Below are positions 35,166 through 45,732 of a stretch of 64,000 nucleotides of DNA, in pieces (position 1 is the first letter of the stretch; the number at the start of each line of letters is the position of its first letter). The DNA lies in contig NW_022145597.1 of assembly GCF_000002235.5 (NCBI RefSeq), positions 28,350,423 through 28,414,422 of the forward strand, written 5' to 3'. This DNA comes from Strongylocentrotus purpuratus. Its lineage: Eukaryota; Echinodermata; Echinoidea; Camarodonta; Strongylocentrotidae. The notes beneath the pieces were generated by a model, which searched no databases, was not told the origin of the DNA, and worked only from the letters and a program-made list of their open reading frames with translations. Both the position numbers and the translations under genes were made by a program.

Positions 35166-35935
35166 AAAAAATTATTTAAAAAAAAAACAACCTCCAACCT
35201 GTTAAATCATAGTTGCTAATGAAAGTTTAAAGATAAAGGTGTGAACAAGCAAGCTTCTATGTATGAGTTCAGCATGTCGACATACCAGGCTGCATGTTGG
35301 TCTGCTATGGCGCTTGTTGCAAATGGTGTTTTAGCACACATGTCCCCTTCAATTAATGCAGTGACGATCATTGAGAATTTGATTACTTTATCTCTGAGCT
35401 CCGTTGCTGGTTAAGCCATCAAACTGCCTGTGGGGCTATGCCATTTATGATTCTACATGTACATTCTCTCAGTTTGCGCAGTGCAACGGAAATTCTGTAG
35501 ATTACCAAGGAGATTTATATTTTTGCTAGCTACTCGGAAAACGACTCCAAAAATAGATACATAATTCTTTACAATTCTTTAGAGAAATCATGACAAAAAA
35601 TCATTTAAAAACTAATTTATATAAACTATTTTGAGGGGATCGAGTGGGTTTTTATCTGTAGAAATGTAAGAGGCAAGCTGCCCTACATTCTATTTATTTA
35701 AAAAAAGAGATGTTTTGTTCTGTACAGATGTTTTTTGTTGAGAAATAAGAAAACAAATTTATTTTAAACCAAAAATCATAGTTATTTTGAGGAGAGCTTG
35801 TTTATGCCGAAATATCTGAAAAAGAAAACATAGGAGAAAATGTCTCTTTCTCTAAGGCAGCAAAATAGGGTTATATGATTTGTGGAGAGTACCAGAAAGG
35901 TGTTGAAAATAAACTCCAGTTCTGGTTAAAAAAAA
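35166..35935. other. Intronic DNA, no feature seen
   Basis: AT-rich spacer. No coding or repeat structure supported. Confidence 0.4.
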
Positions 35936-36303
35936 AGAAAATTAATTCTCACAGAATCAAACGAAACTTACACTGAATGTTCAAGATTACAAATAAATGA
36001 CATGTGCCAAACAATTTTGGAAGAAAATGTATACTGTCTGAGTAATGAGCATAGAAAGACAAGGAAATCAAGGTAGTACTAGCCCCGACACCATGTGTGT
36101 TGTCCCATATATAGCTTTCTGTGTACAGTGCTTGTTACTTTACCGAGACTCGGTCAAATTTATTATGATTTTGATGACTCCAGAACCTTGCAGTGCACAC
36201 CAATACTTACATGCTACATGATCAACTGTTTCTGATCCTTTCCACACCTTTTCTTTCACAATGCAATCGCATTACCAGTACTAAAGTTTATCTTTAACTT
36301 TGT
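35936..36303 (+). repeat. Composite interspersed repeat matching 11903 (inverted) and 20310 (direct)
   Basis: 35936-36057 is the near reverse complement of 11903-12022. 36085-36303 matches 20310-20521 (TTTCTGTGTACAGTGCTTGT, GACTCCAGAACCTTGCAGTG, CACAATGCAATCGCATTACC). The two parts are contiguous here, so the other two copies may be fragments of one longer element. Confidence 0.7.
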
Positions 36304-37439
36304 GGTGAAGTATGAGAGTTAATTCCTTCTAGCTCTCGACAAATATGATCTGCTGAGAGGCAGAAGGGCATTACAGAGCCGCCAACCATTCTGTTAAAAA
36401 AAAAAAACATTTGGGACGTCAAACAACTACCCTAAAATGTTATTTTGATCACAAAGTCAATAGAAAACTAAGGTTAAAACATACTTGAAGAGAAAAATAT
36501 TCTCAAAAAGAATGAAACGCCGATAATACCAAAATAACAACAACAAAATACCTACCGTACTTGTAAATAAAATATAGGTCCTAATATGGGAAAAAACTGC
36601 ATGAGGAATGGACATTTGAAAGTTGCATTGAAAGTGTGTCATGCGTTGTTGTAAGTTTCGTTGTAATGAATTCCTTTTTTTGCCATCATGGTTCCTTTTT
36701 TTGGTTGCACGAGGTTGGCAGCTCTGGCATTAACTCAGATCAGTCAACATAGAGATAAACCTTTTCTGACTCTTTGCCAACAATATGAATGAAGTAACTT
36801 CCATTTATAAAGCTTTCATTGAAAGTCTGTCTGATGCTAGCTAGAAGGGTGTTCACAAAATGTTGAAGAAATTTGTAAAAATTCTTCACAATTGCATTTT
36901 TGAAAATAAAGTTAAGATCATACATTTAAAGAGATAAGAAAGATTAATAGCAGTAATGATTACCAAATAATTATTAGAATCATCATGAATGTTTTTGTTT
37001 AATCGGGTATACATTAATTGATTAATGCTCATATCTTGTTGCATAACTCGTAGCATTAGTTATCCAATTTATATGCTAATATGAAATAGTAATTACACAA
37101 TGGATTCAGATCTTAACACTGCACTAATGTAACCTGCAGATGATTAGCTCATTGCAGAATAGTTTTAATCTTTTCACAGGGCTATTCTTTCAAGAGGAAT
37201 TTATTTCTGAAAAGTATGTACATGTCAGCATTAATTTCATCAATTCTCTCTCTTTCGCCCCATTTCAAATCAGTAACATGGGTATCTTAATTACTCATAT
37301 AAAACCACTTTCAAACACCCCCATAAAAGGGAGGAGGAGAAGAGAAGAACAAGAAATAGAGAGAGAGAGAGAGAATTAAAGATAACAAATCTTTTTAGAT
37401 TGACTATTCTTTGAAGAGAAATTTATTCATGACATCAAG
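36304..37439. other. Intronic DNA with hairpin-family halves
   Basis: GAGAGTTAATTCCTTCTAGC with TCTCGACAAATATGATC (36314-36350) and CTGCTGAGAGGCAGAAGGGCATTAC (36351-36375) are a right arm followed by a left arm, the reverse of the usual order. CATTAACTCAGATCAGTCAAC near 36728 and AGCTAGAAGGGTGTTCAC near 36840 look like further halves. A GA patch lies at 37355-37375. Confidence 0.5.
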
Positions 37440-37509
37440 CTCTCTCTCTCTCTCTCTTTCTTGTGCCCTGATTACATTTGAATCCCCCCCCCCCCCCCGT
37501 AGAAAGAAG

Positions 37510-37545
<36 letters not shown>
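37440..37545. repeat. (CT)n, poly-C and (GA)n juxtaposed
   Basis: CT run at 37440-37460, a ~16-base C-run at 37484-37498 and a GA run at 37515-37540. The CT and GA parts can pair as a hairpin with the C-run in the loop. Confidence 0.85.
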
Positions 37546-37546
<1 letters not shown>

Positions 37547-37784
37547 AGGGCCAAAAGCCGTTTTGAGTGCTAGTGATGACGTGCATGTGCATTGAAAGAA
37601 ATCAATTTGTGTCCTCGATTTTCAGGGGTAAATACGACGAGGGCGAGGAATTGAAACAAAATGTGAGAAGTAGAGTTATTCCGAGCATGAATTGCCGTTA
37701 ACTGACATCTGTTATGTACTATCGAGGAATGTCTCGAGAGCAATCGCCGTGCATACCTTCAGAGGTTGTGCCTGCTTTTCGGCT
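37546..37784. other. Non-repetitive intronic DNA
   Basis: Balanced composition between a GA tract and a decayed array. No exon signals found. Confidence 0.3.
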
Positions 37785-38200
37785 TTTAGGTAATCGTTTT
37801 GAACTTCATGTTTAATTCTGTTTTGCTTCACTGTATTAAAGAGAATAACTGCATTGGTAACAGTTTTTAACTTCATATTTCTGGTTTAGGGATTGCTTTA
37901 GGTTTATACATTTTGAACTTTATATTTAATTCTGATTTGCTTCATTGACTATGTATTGGTAACAGTAATTTAACCTCGTGCTGTAATTCTATAACCTGTC
38001 TTGTTTTAGTGTATATTTCATGGGTTTCAGATCAACTGCATTCTGGCTTTTTGGTAACCATTTTGAACTTCATGTCTAAGAGAATGACTCCATTACTAAT
38101 AGTTTTTATCTTCATATATCTTGTTTGGAACTGATGACTGTATTATGGCTTTAGGTATTACCAGTTTGAACTTCAGGCTTCAAAATTTAGATTCACAATG
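37785..38200 (+). repeat. Decayed tandem array, ~110-150-bp units, about four copies
   Basis: GGCTTTTAGGTAATCGTTTT and GAACTTCATGTTTAATTCTG recur in changed form near 37787, 37890, 38047 and 38150. CATTGGTAACAGTTTTTAAC and TTCATATTTCTGGTTTAGG repeat between them. Confidence 0.65.
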
Positions 38201-39003
38201 TAGTTGTTCCAGTGTGTATATTTTGTATTAAAGATTTTTCAGCCTTTTGTTTTAGGCTTTATAGCTATATACATGTGAGGTCATGCCAGAATTCTGGAAA
38301 TTTTGAACAGAGAATTCCTTGCATTCTTTTGCTATGTATACATACACGTTTGAATTAGAATTTGAATTTGAAATTTGAAATATATATTTCCATGTAGTTT
38401 CACATTTTAAGTGGAGTACAATGATTTGTCCAGTGAAAACTGTGCTACTATTCAGCTCTTCAATTCATAATGTAGTCAACTCTCCACTCTTCCCAATTAC
38501 CTAATTATCCTATTTTTTTTAATTTTATTTTTTTACCCAACTTTTGTTTTCTTCCCGATTTTATCCCTATTTTCCCTTATTTTTTCTATTCTTCCATGTT
38601 TTTCCTTATTTTTTTTCTCCAATTTTCTTACTTAAAAGGGGGGAATGTTGTTAGATGCCATTTTTTTTCCCGCAAAAACCCCCACTTTTTTTTACTCAAG
38701 GGGGGCTTGGGTTGAGGTTTTAGTGCTCACTATCACCCCTAAATTACTACAGAAAGTGAATGGATTTGAAGAGGAGATCAGACAAGAAGAGGATGTCACT
38801 TTCTCTTGTCAAGTTGAGCTCTAAGCGTGATATACATGGTCATGGTAATTTGTTTTCTTCAATTAAGTCCTCTGCCCTTTACCAAATGGCTCTCTCGTTG
38901 GACTGGAGAGGGAGGGATCATGTGAGGTTTCTCAGGCTGTAAGCTGAAACCGAACGCAATCCGCGGGAGGGTCTGGTTGAAGTAGGTGTCAGACGTTACC
39001 ATT
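38201..39003. other. Intronic DNA, no feature seen
   Basis: T-rich 38500-38640, then a short plus frame at 38760-38942 (60 codons) preceded by TTACTACAG. It has no donor in a sensible place and no known domain, so it is not called an exon. Confidence 0.3.
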
Positions 39004-39387
39004 GGGCGCGTCTTCATCAGCTCGAGATTGCCAAATAGCCTGCTATTTCTGTTACAAAACGCGTCTTCATCAGCTCGAGATTCGACCTCGAAACTTGAAA
39101 CTCAATCTTGAGAAATTAGCTTGAGATATTTTGCTCAGCGTTCAAGTACAGTGCGAGTCTTAGGTACGGTGAAGATGCACCGCGGACAAATTATAGCTGG
39201 ATATTTTGCCAAATAGCGGGACATTTTGCAAACTATCCCAAGATATCTTGGGATGACAATCCCGACCAAATATCCCGCTAATTGCAACTTCTGGCTGATG
39301 AAGACGCAAATTAGCTGGATAGTTTGCAATCAAGATAGTTCAAATAGCGGGATATTTGGCAATCTGGAGCTAGTGAAGACAGGCCTA
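39004..39387. mobile_element. Foldback element, CTCGAGATTGCCAAATA family, copy 1
   Basis: The outer ends carry CGTCTTCATCAGCTCGAGAT / ATTTGGCAATCTGGAGCTAG and AAATAGCGGGATATTTGGCA, inverted with respect to each other. CGTCTTCATCAGCTCGAGAT occurs twice at the left (39009, 39062). Inside, ATATCTTGGGATGACAATCC and the repeated words AGCTGGATA and AAATAGCGGGA give nested inverted repeats. A second copy, in the opposite orientation, is at 45332-45732. Non-coding. Confidence 0.75.
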
Positions 39388-39522
39388 CTGTAAGCTCATC
39401 AGGCATGCTTGGATGAGTGTGCAAAAGATATTGTCTGTTTGGCTGAGCAGGAATGAAGCAAGATGCATTAAACCTGAATGGATGTGTACTTTGATAGACA
39501 GGGTGGTTCCAAGACACACAGC

Positions 39523-40023
39523 GTGTCCACACACAAAACAATTTATCGCGAAACTCTATAACGATACGTCGTATAAAGAATCATCGTATAAATTCCAGGA
39601 TGTCCACACACAAGAAATGTCGTCACTAAAGAATCATCGTATAAAATGCCCCCTGTCCACACACAACATTTTCCGTGATTCTTTATAGAGTTTCGCGATA
39701 GTGATAAGAGGTCTGGTCTCATTTCGCTCGAGGTCACGTTAAGCCCCGCCCAGTTAGTTACACTAGTTGCACTCCCCCAGGGGGTCCCCCTGTCCACACA
39801 CAACATTTCCGTGATTAGGCGTGATTCTTTATTGAGTTTCAGTTCGAAACGATGCCCAAACCTGCGTTTCGTTAGACTAGTTTCGTTATACGACGTATCG
39901 TTAGTGAGCGTCCACACCTACAATTTTGGTCGTAAAACTATCGCGAAACGGTATCACTATCGCGAAACGGTATAGCTAATCATGATTAGTCACAGAAAAT
40001 GTTGTGTGTGGACAGGGGGACAT
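39523..40023. mobile_element. Foldback element, TGTCCACACACAAC family, nested
   Basis: GTGTCCACACACAAAACAAT at the left is the inverse of GAAAATGTTGTGTGTGGACA at the right. Two further CCTGTCCACACACAACATTT copies lie inside (near 39653 and 39789) and ATGTCCACACACAAG near 39600. CTATCGCGAAAC / GTTTCGCGATAG words recur in both directions. This suggests insertion of one copy into another, or a composite foldback. Frames here are repeat by-products. Confidence 0.7.
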
Positions 40024-40104
40024 TCTCTGGCAACAGTCGCTCTAAGAATGATTTCCTATACACCAACCAAATTCCTAAGTTCAACCTTGGCCCAATTGTG
40101 CTCA

Positions 40105-40215
40105 TGCTAACCCTAACTCGAACCCTAACCCTAGACCCAAGCCTAAACCTAACCTCAACTCCCAACCCTAATCTTTTCCCTACTTCTAACCATAATCCTA
40201 ACCCTTACCCTAAAT
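40105..40215 (-). repeat. Degenerate telomere-like (CCCTAA/TTAGGG) stretch
   Basis: AACCCTAACTCGAACCCTAA, CCTAACCTCAACTCCCAACC and CCTAACCCTTACCCTAAAT run for about 110 bases. Units are mostly 6 bases with substitutions. It abuts the 3' end of the 7SL-like sequence; both read in the same sense on the minus strand (TTAGGG). Confidence 0.75.
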
Positions 40216-40446
40216 AGAACATCAAACTTCAAGTTCAACGCCCAGGGCAAATGTCTTGAGTGTATGTGTGTATTGGGTTTTTACAGACGTGTATCAATCA
40301 GATATGATTATTTACGTCTGAGGACCGACCTTTAAACGTCACCATCCGAAAGACGTGACTCAGTTTTGAACCTATTGTCCTCGGCTGAATCAGTTTGTAA
40401 CTTCCACTGTTAGCTGGATTACAGGCGCACGCCACAACGCCTAGTC
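40213..40446 (-). ncRNA. SRP (7SL) RNA-like sequence, Alu-domain 5' end well matched
   Basis: On the minus strand, AGGCGTTGTGGCGTGCGCCT then GTAATCCAGCTA matches the 5' Alu domain of 7SL/Alu RNA (GGCGTGGTGGCGCGCGCCTG, TAATCCCAGCTA) with two substitutions and one missing C over about 33 bases. About 95 bases downstream GGATGGTGACGT resembles TATGGTGACCT of 7SL, and near the end GCCCTGGGCGTTGAAC resembles GCCTGGGCAACAT at the 7SL 3' end. Local stems are possible: GAGGAC/GTCCTC, GTCACGTC/GATGGTGAC and CAGACGT/ACGTCTG. At ~234 bases it is shorter than ~300-base animal 7SL, and the helix 8 motifs are not clear. It could be a diverged gene, a pseudogene, or the head of a 7SL-derived retroposon. No T-run terminator follows. 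Confidence 0.4.
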
Positions 40447-41045
40447 GTTGAGTAAATGTCAGGTCACCAACAGCTAGGATATCTCATGTTATATTTAAGA
40501 TAGTTAGTGTCCACCCCCCCCCCCCCGACTCCCCTTTTTTTAACATATAGTAGATCATTTTATATTCAATAGATGAGAGGGCATCTTGATGATCTATTTT
40601 GTAGATGCATTCTGGATCCATCTATCTGCCTTGAGCAAAATGATCCAGTATACACAAGTTTCCTTTTCCCTGAAATATCCAATTCTCTGATGTCGAAATA
40701 TGACCTCTTTTATCGCGCATCTAACTGAGCTCAAGCCTGTGCGTAACGCATATTTAAGGGAATATTCAGTATACCTTCATCACACTAGGGAGTTGTGCGA
40801 AAGCCAAGGGTTGGTAGCGAAGTGGGATTTGGCAGCTAAATATTGACCAAACCCTTGAGTAGAAGGATTCTGCGAGGATGCGATCGCTAATGGGCAAGTA
40901 GTCGCTTGTGACCTGTCATCAACCAATGGACGATGCCTTAAGGGTCACTAATCTGGAGGAGGAGGAGGGGGGCTTTGATGCGTAGAGAGGTCAGTTTGCT
41001 TGGCCTGGTTCTGATTATCATACACTATTGTTGTACATTATGCAT
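40447..41045. other. Intronic DNA with a C-run, no gene seen
   Basis: A C-run lies near 40514-40527. Nothing else recognised. Confidence 0.4.
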
Positions 41046-41135
41046 TGACGTCAAATCTGTAGAGGGACACAAGGGCGTTATGTCGTATAAATATTAACCC
41101 AAAGTAATATCCTTCTGGGTCTTAATCAAGAGAGA
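41046..41135. repeat. Hairpin-family copy (diverged)
   Basis: GAGGGACACAAGGGCGTTAT faces AGTAATATCCTTCTGGGTCTTA. Outer flanks are weak. Confidence 0.6.
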
Positions 41136-41540
41136 ATTAGTTGCATTTGTGGGGATTCGTTAAAAATTAAGGATTCATTTTACCATTTCTTCAGCCAATT
41201 TTCCTGGAGCCCCCCCCCCCTCCCCCACCCATTTATGTGTTCATTGTTTTTTCAACCAAGGTAATTTACCTTTTAGATTATTTTGGCTCAATTGTAAGAT
41301 TTGATACAGGACCATTCGTGGTGAAATTGTATTATAACATAACAAAATATAGCCTACGTAAGCCTGCGTTCAATACTTCCCAGTCACATGCATGTCGCAT
41401 TGTCTACACCGGACTTGCAACATGAAGAAATGCTTGAATATTTGTACTGTAAAGTTAAAATAGAAATCATACTTGATTTGTTTCTTTAAAATTACTTGTG
41501 AGGGGTTTTGTTCTTAAAAGATTTTTTTCAGATTGAAGAT

Positions 41541-41628
41541 ATTGTCTGACTGTACTCTGGAGCCAGAAGGGCATTTACTCTTACTTGGACACAGAACTAA
41601 TGCCCTTCTAGCTCTGAATAGAAAGAGA
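41541..41628. repeat. Hairpin-family copy
   Basis: ATTGTCTGACTGTACTCTGG, AGCCAGAAGGGCATTTACTC and AACTAATGCCCTTCTAGCTC then GAATAG form the usual stem. Confidence 0.8.
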
Positions 41629-43002
41629 TGCGAGCACGCTTTCAATTCAATTGATATTCCCTTTCAAATGACTGACGCTCCCTTTAAACTGAATTGAATC
41701 TTAATGTGCATCCCAATCTTTGTGATGTTGTGTAACATGGCCGAAAGCAAGATCAATCGACGGTTATGAAACGTCTCTTCAATTGTCGTAATGAAAAACC
41801 CAAGTCTCACGCCACTTTACCCCCAAACCAGACGGGCCAAATGGGGGATAAAATACACCATTTGCTTAAGTGCATTTATATTGGGAAACCCCCAGCATGT
41901 GATGCCATGCAAAGATCTGCTTTATTGCTGTCGCAAGTACTGCAAGCAGGAGCAGAGATTTGTGGAAATAAAGGAAAGATTTTCGGAGAGGATGGAATTG
42001 AATTGCAATATTGGTACTCTTATTTGCTGCTGCTGATGTTGTTTCCTGCTTGAAGGTTTTCTTTCATTTTGTTGTAATTCCGAGATGGGATGCAATAGTG
42101 CACGGTTCGTTCTTCATCACTTCTTGAGGCTCAATACGAGACCCTTAATCAGTCAATGTTAAAGTAGTTGGATCTTGCCAAAATTGTGAAAAAGTACCCC
42201 CCCCCCCCCCCGCCACCAAAAAAAACAAACAAAAGCAGTATATTTTATATTTAAATGTTTGTTTGAGAAAAAAAAAAGTTTTTTTCCACTTTTGAAATGT
42301 TAATTTGAGAGTATGCTACATGCTTTCATTTCGATTGAAAGCTATATTTCATTTATTGTTGTATGATAATCTTTTAAATCACATGAAATGTAAAGCGTCG
42401 AATTGGGCAAGGTTTCAAAGAATGAAACAAGAGTTTTTCTTTCTTTTGTCATTGATATTCTTAGAACATTTTACTTCAATGACACAAAACTTTATATCAA
42501 AATCACTGAGCAGCATGACATTTTTTCCTGTATTATTTTCACAAAATATTGCAGTACATATTCGAAACCATTTTTCAAAACAGCAGATTTATAAATTCTG
42601 ATGACTTGTTTACATTTTACAAAAATGTCCAAGTGTGTACTCTCCAGCTAAAACTATTTCCTCATACATGTACATCTACATTGAGAGACATCTGTGTATC
42701 TTGCATGCATACACCAAACATATTTTGCCGGCGGTCACATGAAATTATTTAGCGAAAGAGAGAGGGGGAAAAATGGCTAAATTTGATGTTCGTGAAGCAC
42801 AGCCACTGTCCCTGATAAATTTCAATTTGCATTGTAGGGCAAAGCAATTTGTGCAAGAAGCCATGGTAGAAGGCTGACATTTAGGAATTTTTGCTGGTCG
42901 AATTCAAGGTGAAGTTTGGCAGATCATTACCGACATCTCAATCTGTGCATGATGACGCAATAGATGCGTAATGGAACGTGATGCATGCAGGGATGCGGGT
43001 TG
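41629..43002. other. Intronic DNA, no gene accepted
   Basis: Two overlapping plus frames at 41766-42053 and 41791-42036 are both open, with balanced composition around 41800-42000, but no domain or convincing splice pair was found. A C-run sits near 42197. The 98-codon frame at 42305-42601 is AT-rich translation. Confidence 0.3.
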
Positions 43003-43252
43003 TTGTTGGAGAGAGAGAGAGAGAGAGAGAGAGGGGGAGGGGAGGATGAGGGAGATGAGCGTGGAAGTAGGAAGATGAAAGAAAGAATATGAGAGAGAGA
43101 GAGGAGAGAGAGAGAGTGAGAGAGAGAGAGAGAGAGAGAGGAGAAGATGAGAGACAACCATGGTATGAAGGTGAAAAAGAAGAAAAATGAAAAGAAGAAG
43201 AAGAAGGGAGAAGGAGGAGAATAAGAACATGATGATGAAGAAGAAGAAGAAA

Positions 43253-43293
<41 letters not shown>

Positions 43294-43380
43294 GAAGAAA
43301 ATGATGATGATGATGATGATGATGATGAAGAAAAAGAAGAAGAAGAAGAAGAAGAAAGAAAATTATGAAGATGCAGTATA
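43003..43380 (+). repeat. (GA)n followed by (GAT)n/(GAA)n purine-rich array
   Basis: GA repeats at about 43009-43145, then GAAGAA and GATGAT triplets at about 43187-43370 with two pure GAT runs. Frames of Met/Lys (plus) and His/Leu (minus) come from it, including the 226-codon minus frame. Confidence 0.95.
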
Positions 43381-43985
43381 AGAAGCAGAATATAACAGGA
43401 TGAAATGATAAAGATTTGTGAAAGATAGAAAAAAAAGAGATATAAAGCATGATACTAAGATAATAAAGAGGAAAGGACATTGATAACCCCCCCCCCCCAA
43501 AGAAAAAAAACAACAACAAAAAAACAAGAGTAGATGAAATAGTATTTAGGTAAAGCAGATGAAGAGAGGAAATAAGAGAATCACTTTGACCATCAAAGAT
43601 CATTAACTGATGAAACATAAGACATCAAATACATGAAAGTATAATTCTTTATGATGTGATGAAATGATCCATTTCATGTAAGGAACTAAAGGAAATGCTT
43701 TGATATTCCTGTGACCATATAATTAATATGTCTCCCACATGCATAGGTTAATGCCCTTCTACGTCTTAACAGATGATATCACTCCAGACAAACTCGTCTT
43801 TACATTATCTCTCTCTCTCTGTACCTATTAATTTGAACTGCAGAAAAAGAAAAGAAATAAAGAAGCAACAAAATAAGAATCATTGTTTTTAATCTTTTTC
43901 AGATAACGTGGGAGTGTATTATTTGAGAAGAATAAATCACGTTTAATGATTGTGACAATCCTGACATGGGTTTTCCCAAGCTTAT
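43381..43985. other. Intronic DNA with a hairpin-family half at 43744-43781
   Basis: TAGGTTAATGCCCTTCTACGTCTTAACAGATGATAT is a right arm of the hairpin family. A C-run is at 43488-43497. Confidence 0.55.
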
Positions 43986-44640
43986 TTCTGAGAACTGTTA
44001 ACATGATAAGGATATCAACCTTTTTTGAGATGTTGTGCCATTGTTTTATTTGAAAAGTCTGATCACATTTTCTTTAATACCCGCAGAATATGTCAAGAAT
44101 TGTAAGCTTTATATTCATGTTCCCATTATACTTTAAAGTCTATAAATGTAAAGATTATAGCCTTTTGGGGATATCATGAGATTAGTACTTGAGAAGTTAG
44201 ATCAGGTGTTCATCAATATCAACAAATGTGTATTTTCTGATATCATATTAGAAACAGATAGAATTTGTAGGTGCTCTGTGTTCCATTTCTATTATGAACA
44301 TCATAAATGATTATGAGGATTTTAACCCATTTTTTTTAAATATCTTGTCGGATCATATAATGATGTCATATTTAGCAAAAGACAGAACTTGTAGGCGTAT
44401 TCCATGTTCCCATTATAATATGAACTGCAAAAATGATTATCAGGCTTTTAGCCTTTTCTGGGATATACTGTGCGATCGTCTTATTTGTAAAAAGCGATCC
44501 TGTACAGATGTAGGTCTTATTGTCATGAAAAAAACAGACAGAAACTGTAGGCGGGAGAATTGTGCCCATTTTTCTCACCTGCAAAATGATGAGGATGTTA
44601 ACCTTTTCTGGGATATCATGCAATTTCATGCAGTTTCTTT
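43986..44640 (+). repeat. Decayed tandem array, ~125-165-bp units, open in one frame
   Basis: GACAGAACTTGTAGGCGTAT-type starts lie near 44090, 44256, 44380 and 44536, each followed by CCATGTTCCCATTATAAT, GAACTGCAAAAATGATTAT and TTTAGCCTTTTCTGGGATAT variants; a further decayed unit begins near 43990. The last three units stay open in one plus frame (44294-44812, 172 codons) and read as repeats of a DRxCRR...C.H...ND...LFWDI pattern. No known family recognised. Confidence 0.65.
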
Positions 44641-45331
44641 GAATATTTTGATGAAAATCTGTTGTATATTTTGTTGCAAACTAGTGCACTTATATAGTGA
44701 TTGGACCTTGAATAATGCTAACAAATGTCAAAAATATCACCAAAGATTGTCCGAAGGTGCATGCGCTGAAGAGCACCGACATATATATTTACACTGTGGG
44801 ACTAATGGCTGAACTTCTTCATTTATTTTCGATCACTAACTTAGCTATTACGCAATTTTATTTCACTTGGCCTGTCAGTTTTCATTTCCTTTTGTAGCCT
44901 TGAACATTTGGCATGTTCAATTGTCATTTTCTGCATTTCCATAATTCAAGGATATCTTGATAGTAATAATGATAATAAAAACAGTGCTTATAAAGCACTT
45001 ACCACTGAAGTCTCTAAGCGCTATAATCTTCAATGTTCAGATATAGCGAGGATAGTAAATGTCACACATTCTACCTATTTGCTTGAGCCCCAGTGTATGC
45101 CATACTTGCCATTTAAAATGGAATTCAAGAGCTCACCTCTTGAATATGCAAGCAGCAACATTGTGGATGCATAAAGGCAAACACGATGCGCAGAGCATTC
45201 GTCACACAATCGTCCACATGCTATCGTATGTCATTCTATATGGCTTGCACGAGAAGATCGTGTGTTGTAGAAAGATCACGATTTGGTCCCTCAGAAAGAT
45301 CTTGAAGCAGATTGTAGGCCTGTGTATCAAA
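44641..45331. other. Intronic DNA with a SINE/LINE 3'-tail remnant at 44955-45030
   Basis: ATAATGATAATAAAAACAGTGC then TTATAAAGCACTTACCACTG and CTCTAAGCGCTATAATC reads in reverse as a retroposon 3' end with an (ATT)-like tail. It shares TGCTTATAAAGCACTTACCA with 10175-10195. Confidence 0.4.
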
Positions 45332-45732
45332 AGGCCTGTTTTATTCACTAGCTCGAGATTGCCAAATATCCCGCTATTTGAACTATACCGATCGCAAACT
45401 ATCCAGCTAATTTGCGTCTTCATCAGACCGAAGTAGCAATTAGCAGGATATGTGGTCGGGATTGTCATCCCAAGATATTTTGGGATAATTTGCAAAATAT
45501 CCCACTATTTGGCAAAATATCCAGCTATTTGTCCAGTGCGTCTTCACCAGACAGAAGACTCGCACTATGTGCAAACGCTGAGCAAAATATCTCAAGCTAA
45601 TTTCTCGAGCTCAAGTTTGAAGTTTCGAGGTCGAATCTCGAGCTGATGAAGATGCGATTTGTAACTTCTGGATTCTTTCCAAATTAGAAATAGTGGGGTA
45701 TTTGGCAATCTCGAGCTGATGAAAACGTGCCT
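45332..45732. mobile_element. Foldback element, CTCGAGATTGCCAAATA family, copy 2 (inverted)
   Basis: AAGGCCTGTTTTATTCACTA then GCTCGAGATTGCCAAATATC at the left faces TATTTGGCAATCTCGAGCTG and ATGAAAACGTGCCT at the right. The internal order (GACCGAAGTAGCAATTAGCA, GGGATTGTCATCCCAAGATA, CTTCACCAGACAGAAGACTC) is the reverse complement of 39004-39387. Ends are better preserved here, so this copy best defines the element at ~400 bp. Confidence 0.8.

Noticed and set aside
34704-35219. Frames of 109-148 codons on both strands
   Set aside because: Simple CT repeat read in every frame.
38760-38942. 60-codon frame beginning shortly after TTACTACAG
   Set aside because: No donor at a suitable position and no domain; T-rich DNA upstream makes chance acceptors common.
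40372-40446. Human Alu contamination in the assembly
   Set aside because: Only the 7SL-like core matches; flanks do not follow Alu and differ from any primate sequence I know, so a native 7SL-like origin is more likely.
42938-43618. 226-codon minus-strand open frame
   Set aside because: Low-complexity His/Leu/Ser string from GAT, GAA and GA repeats, with no domain or splice context.
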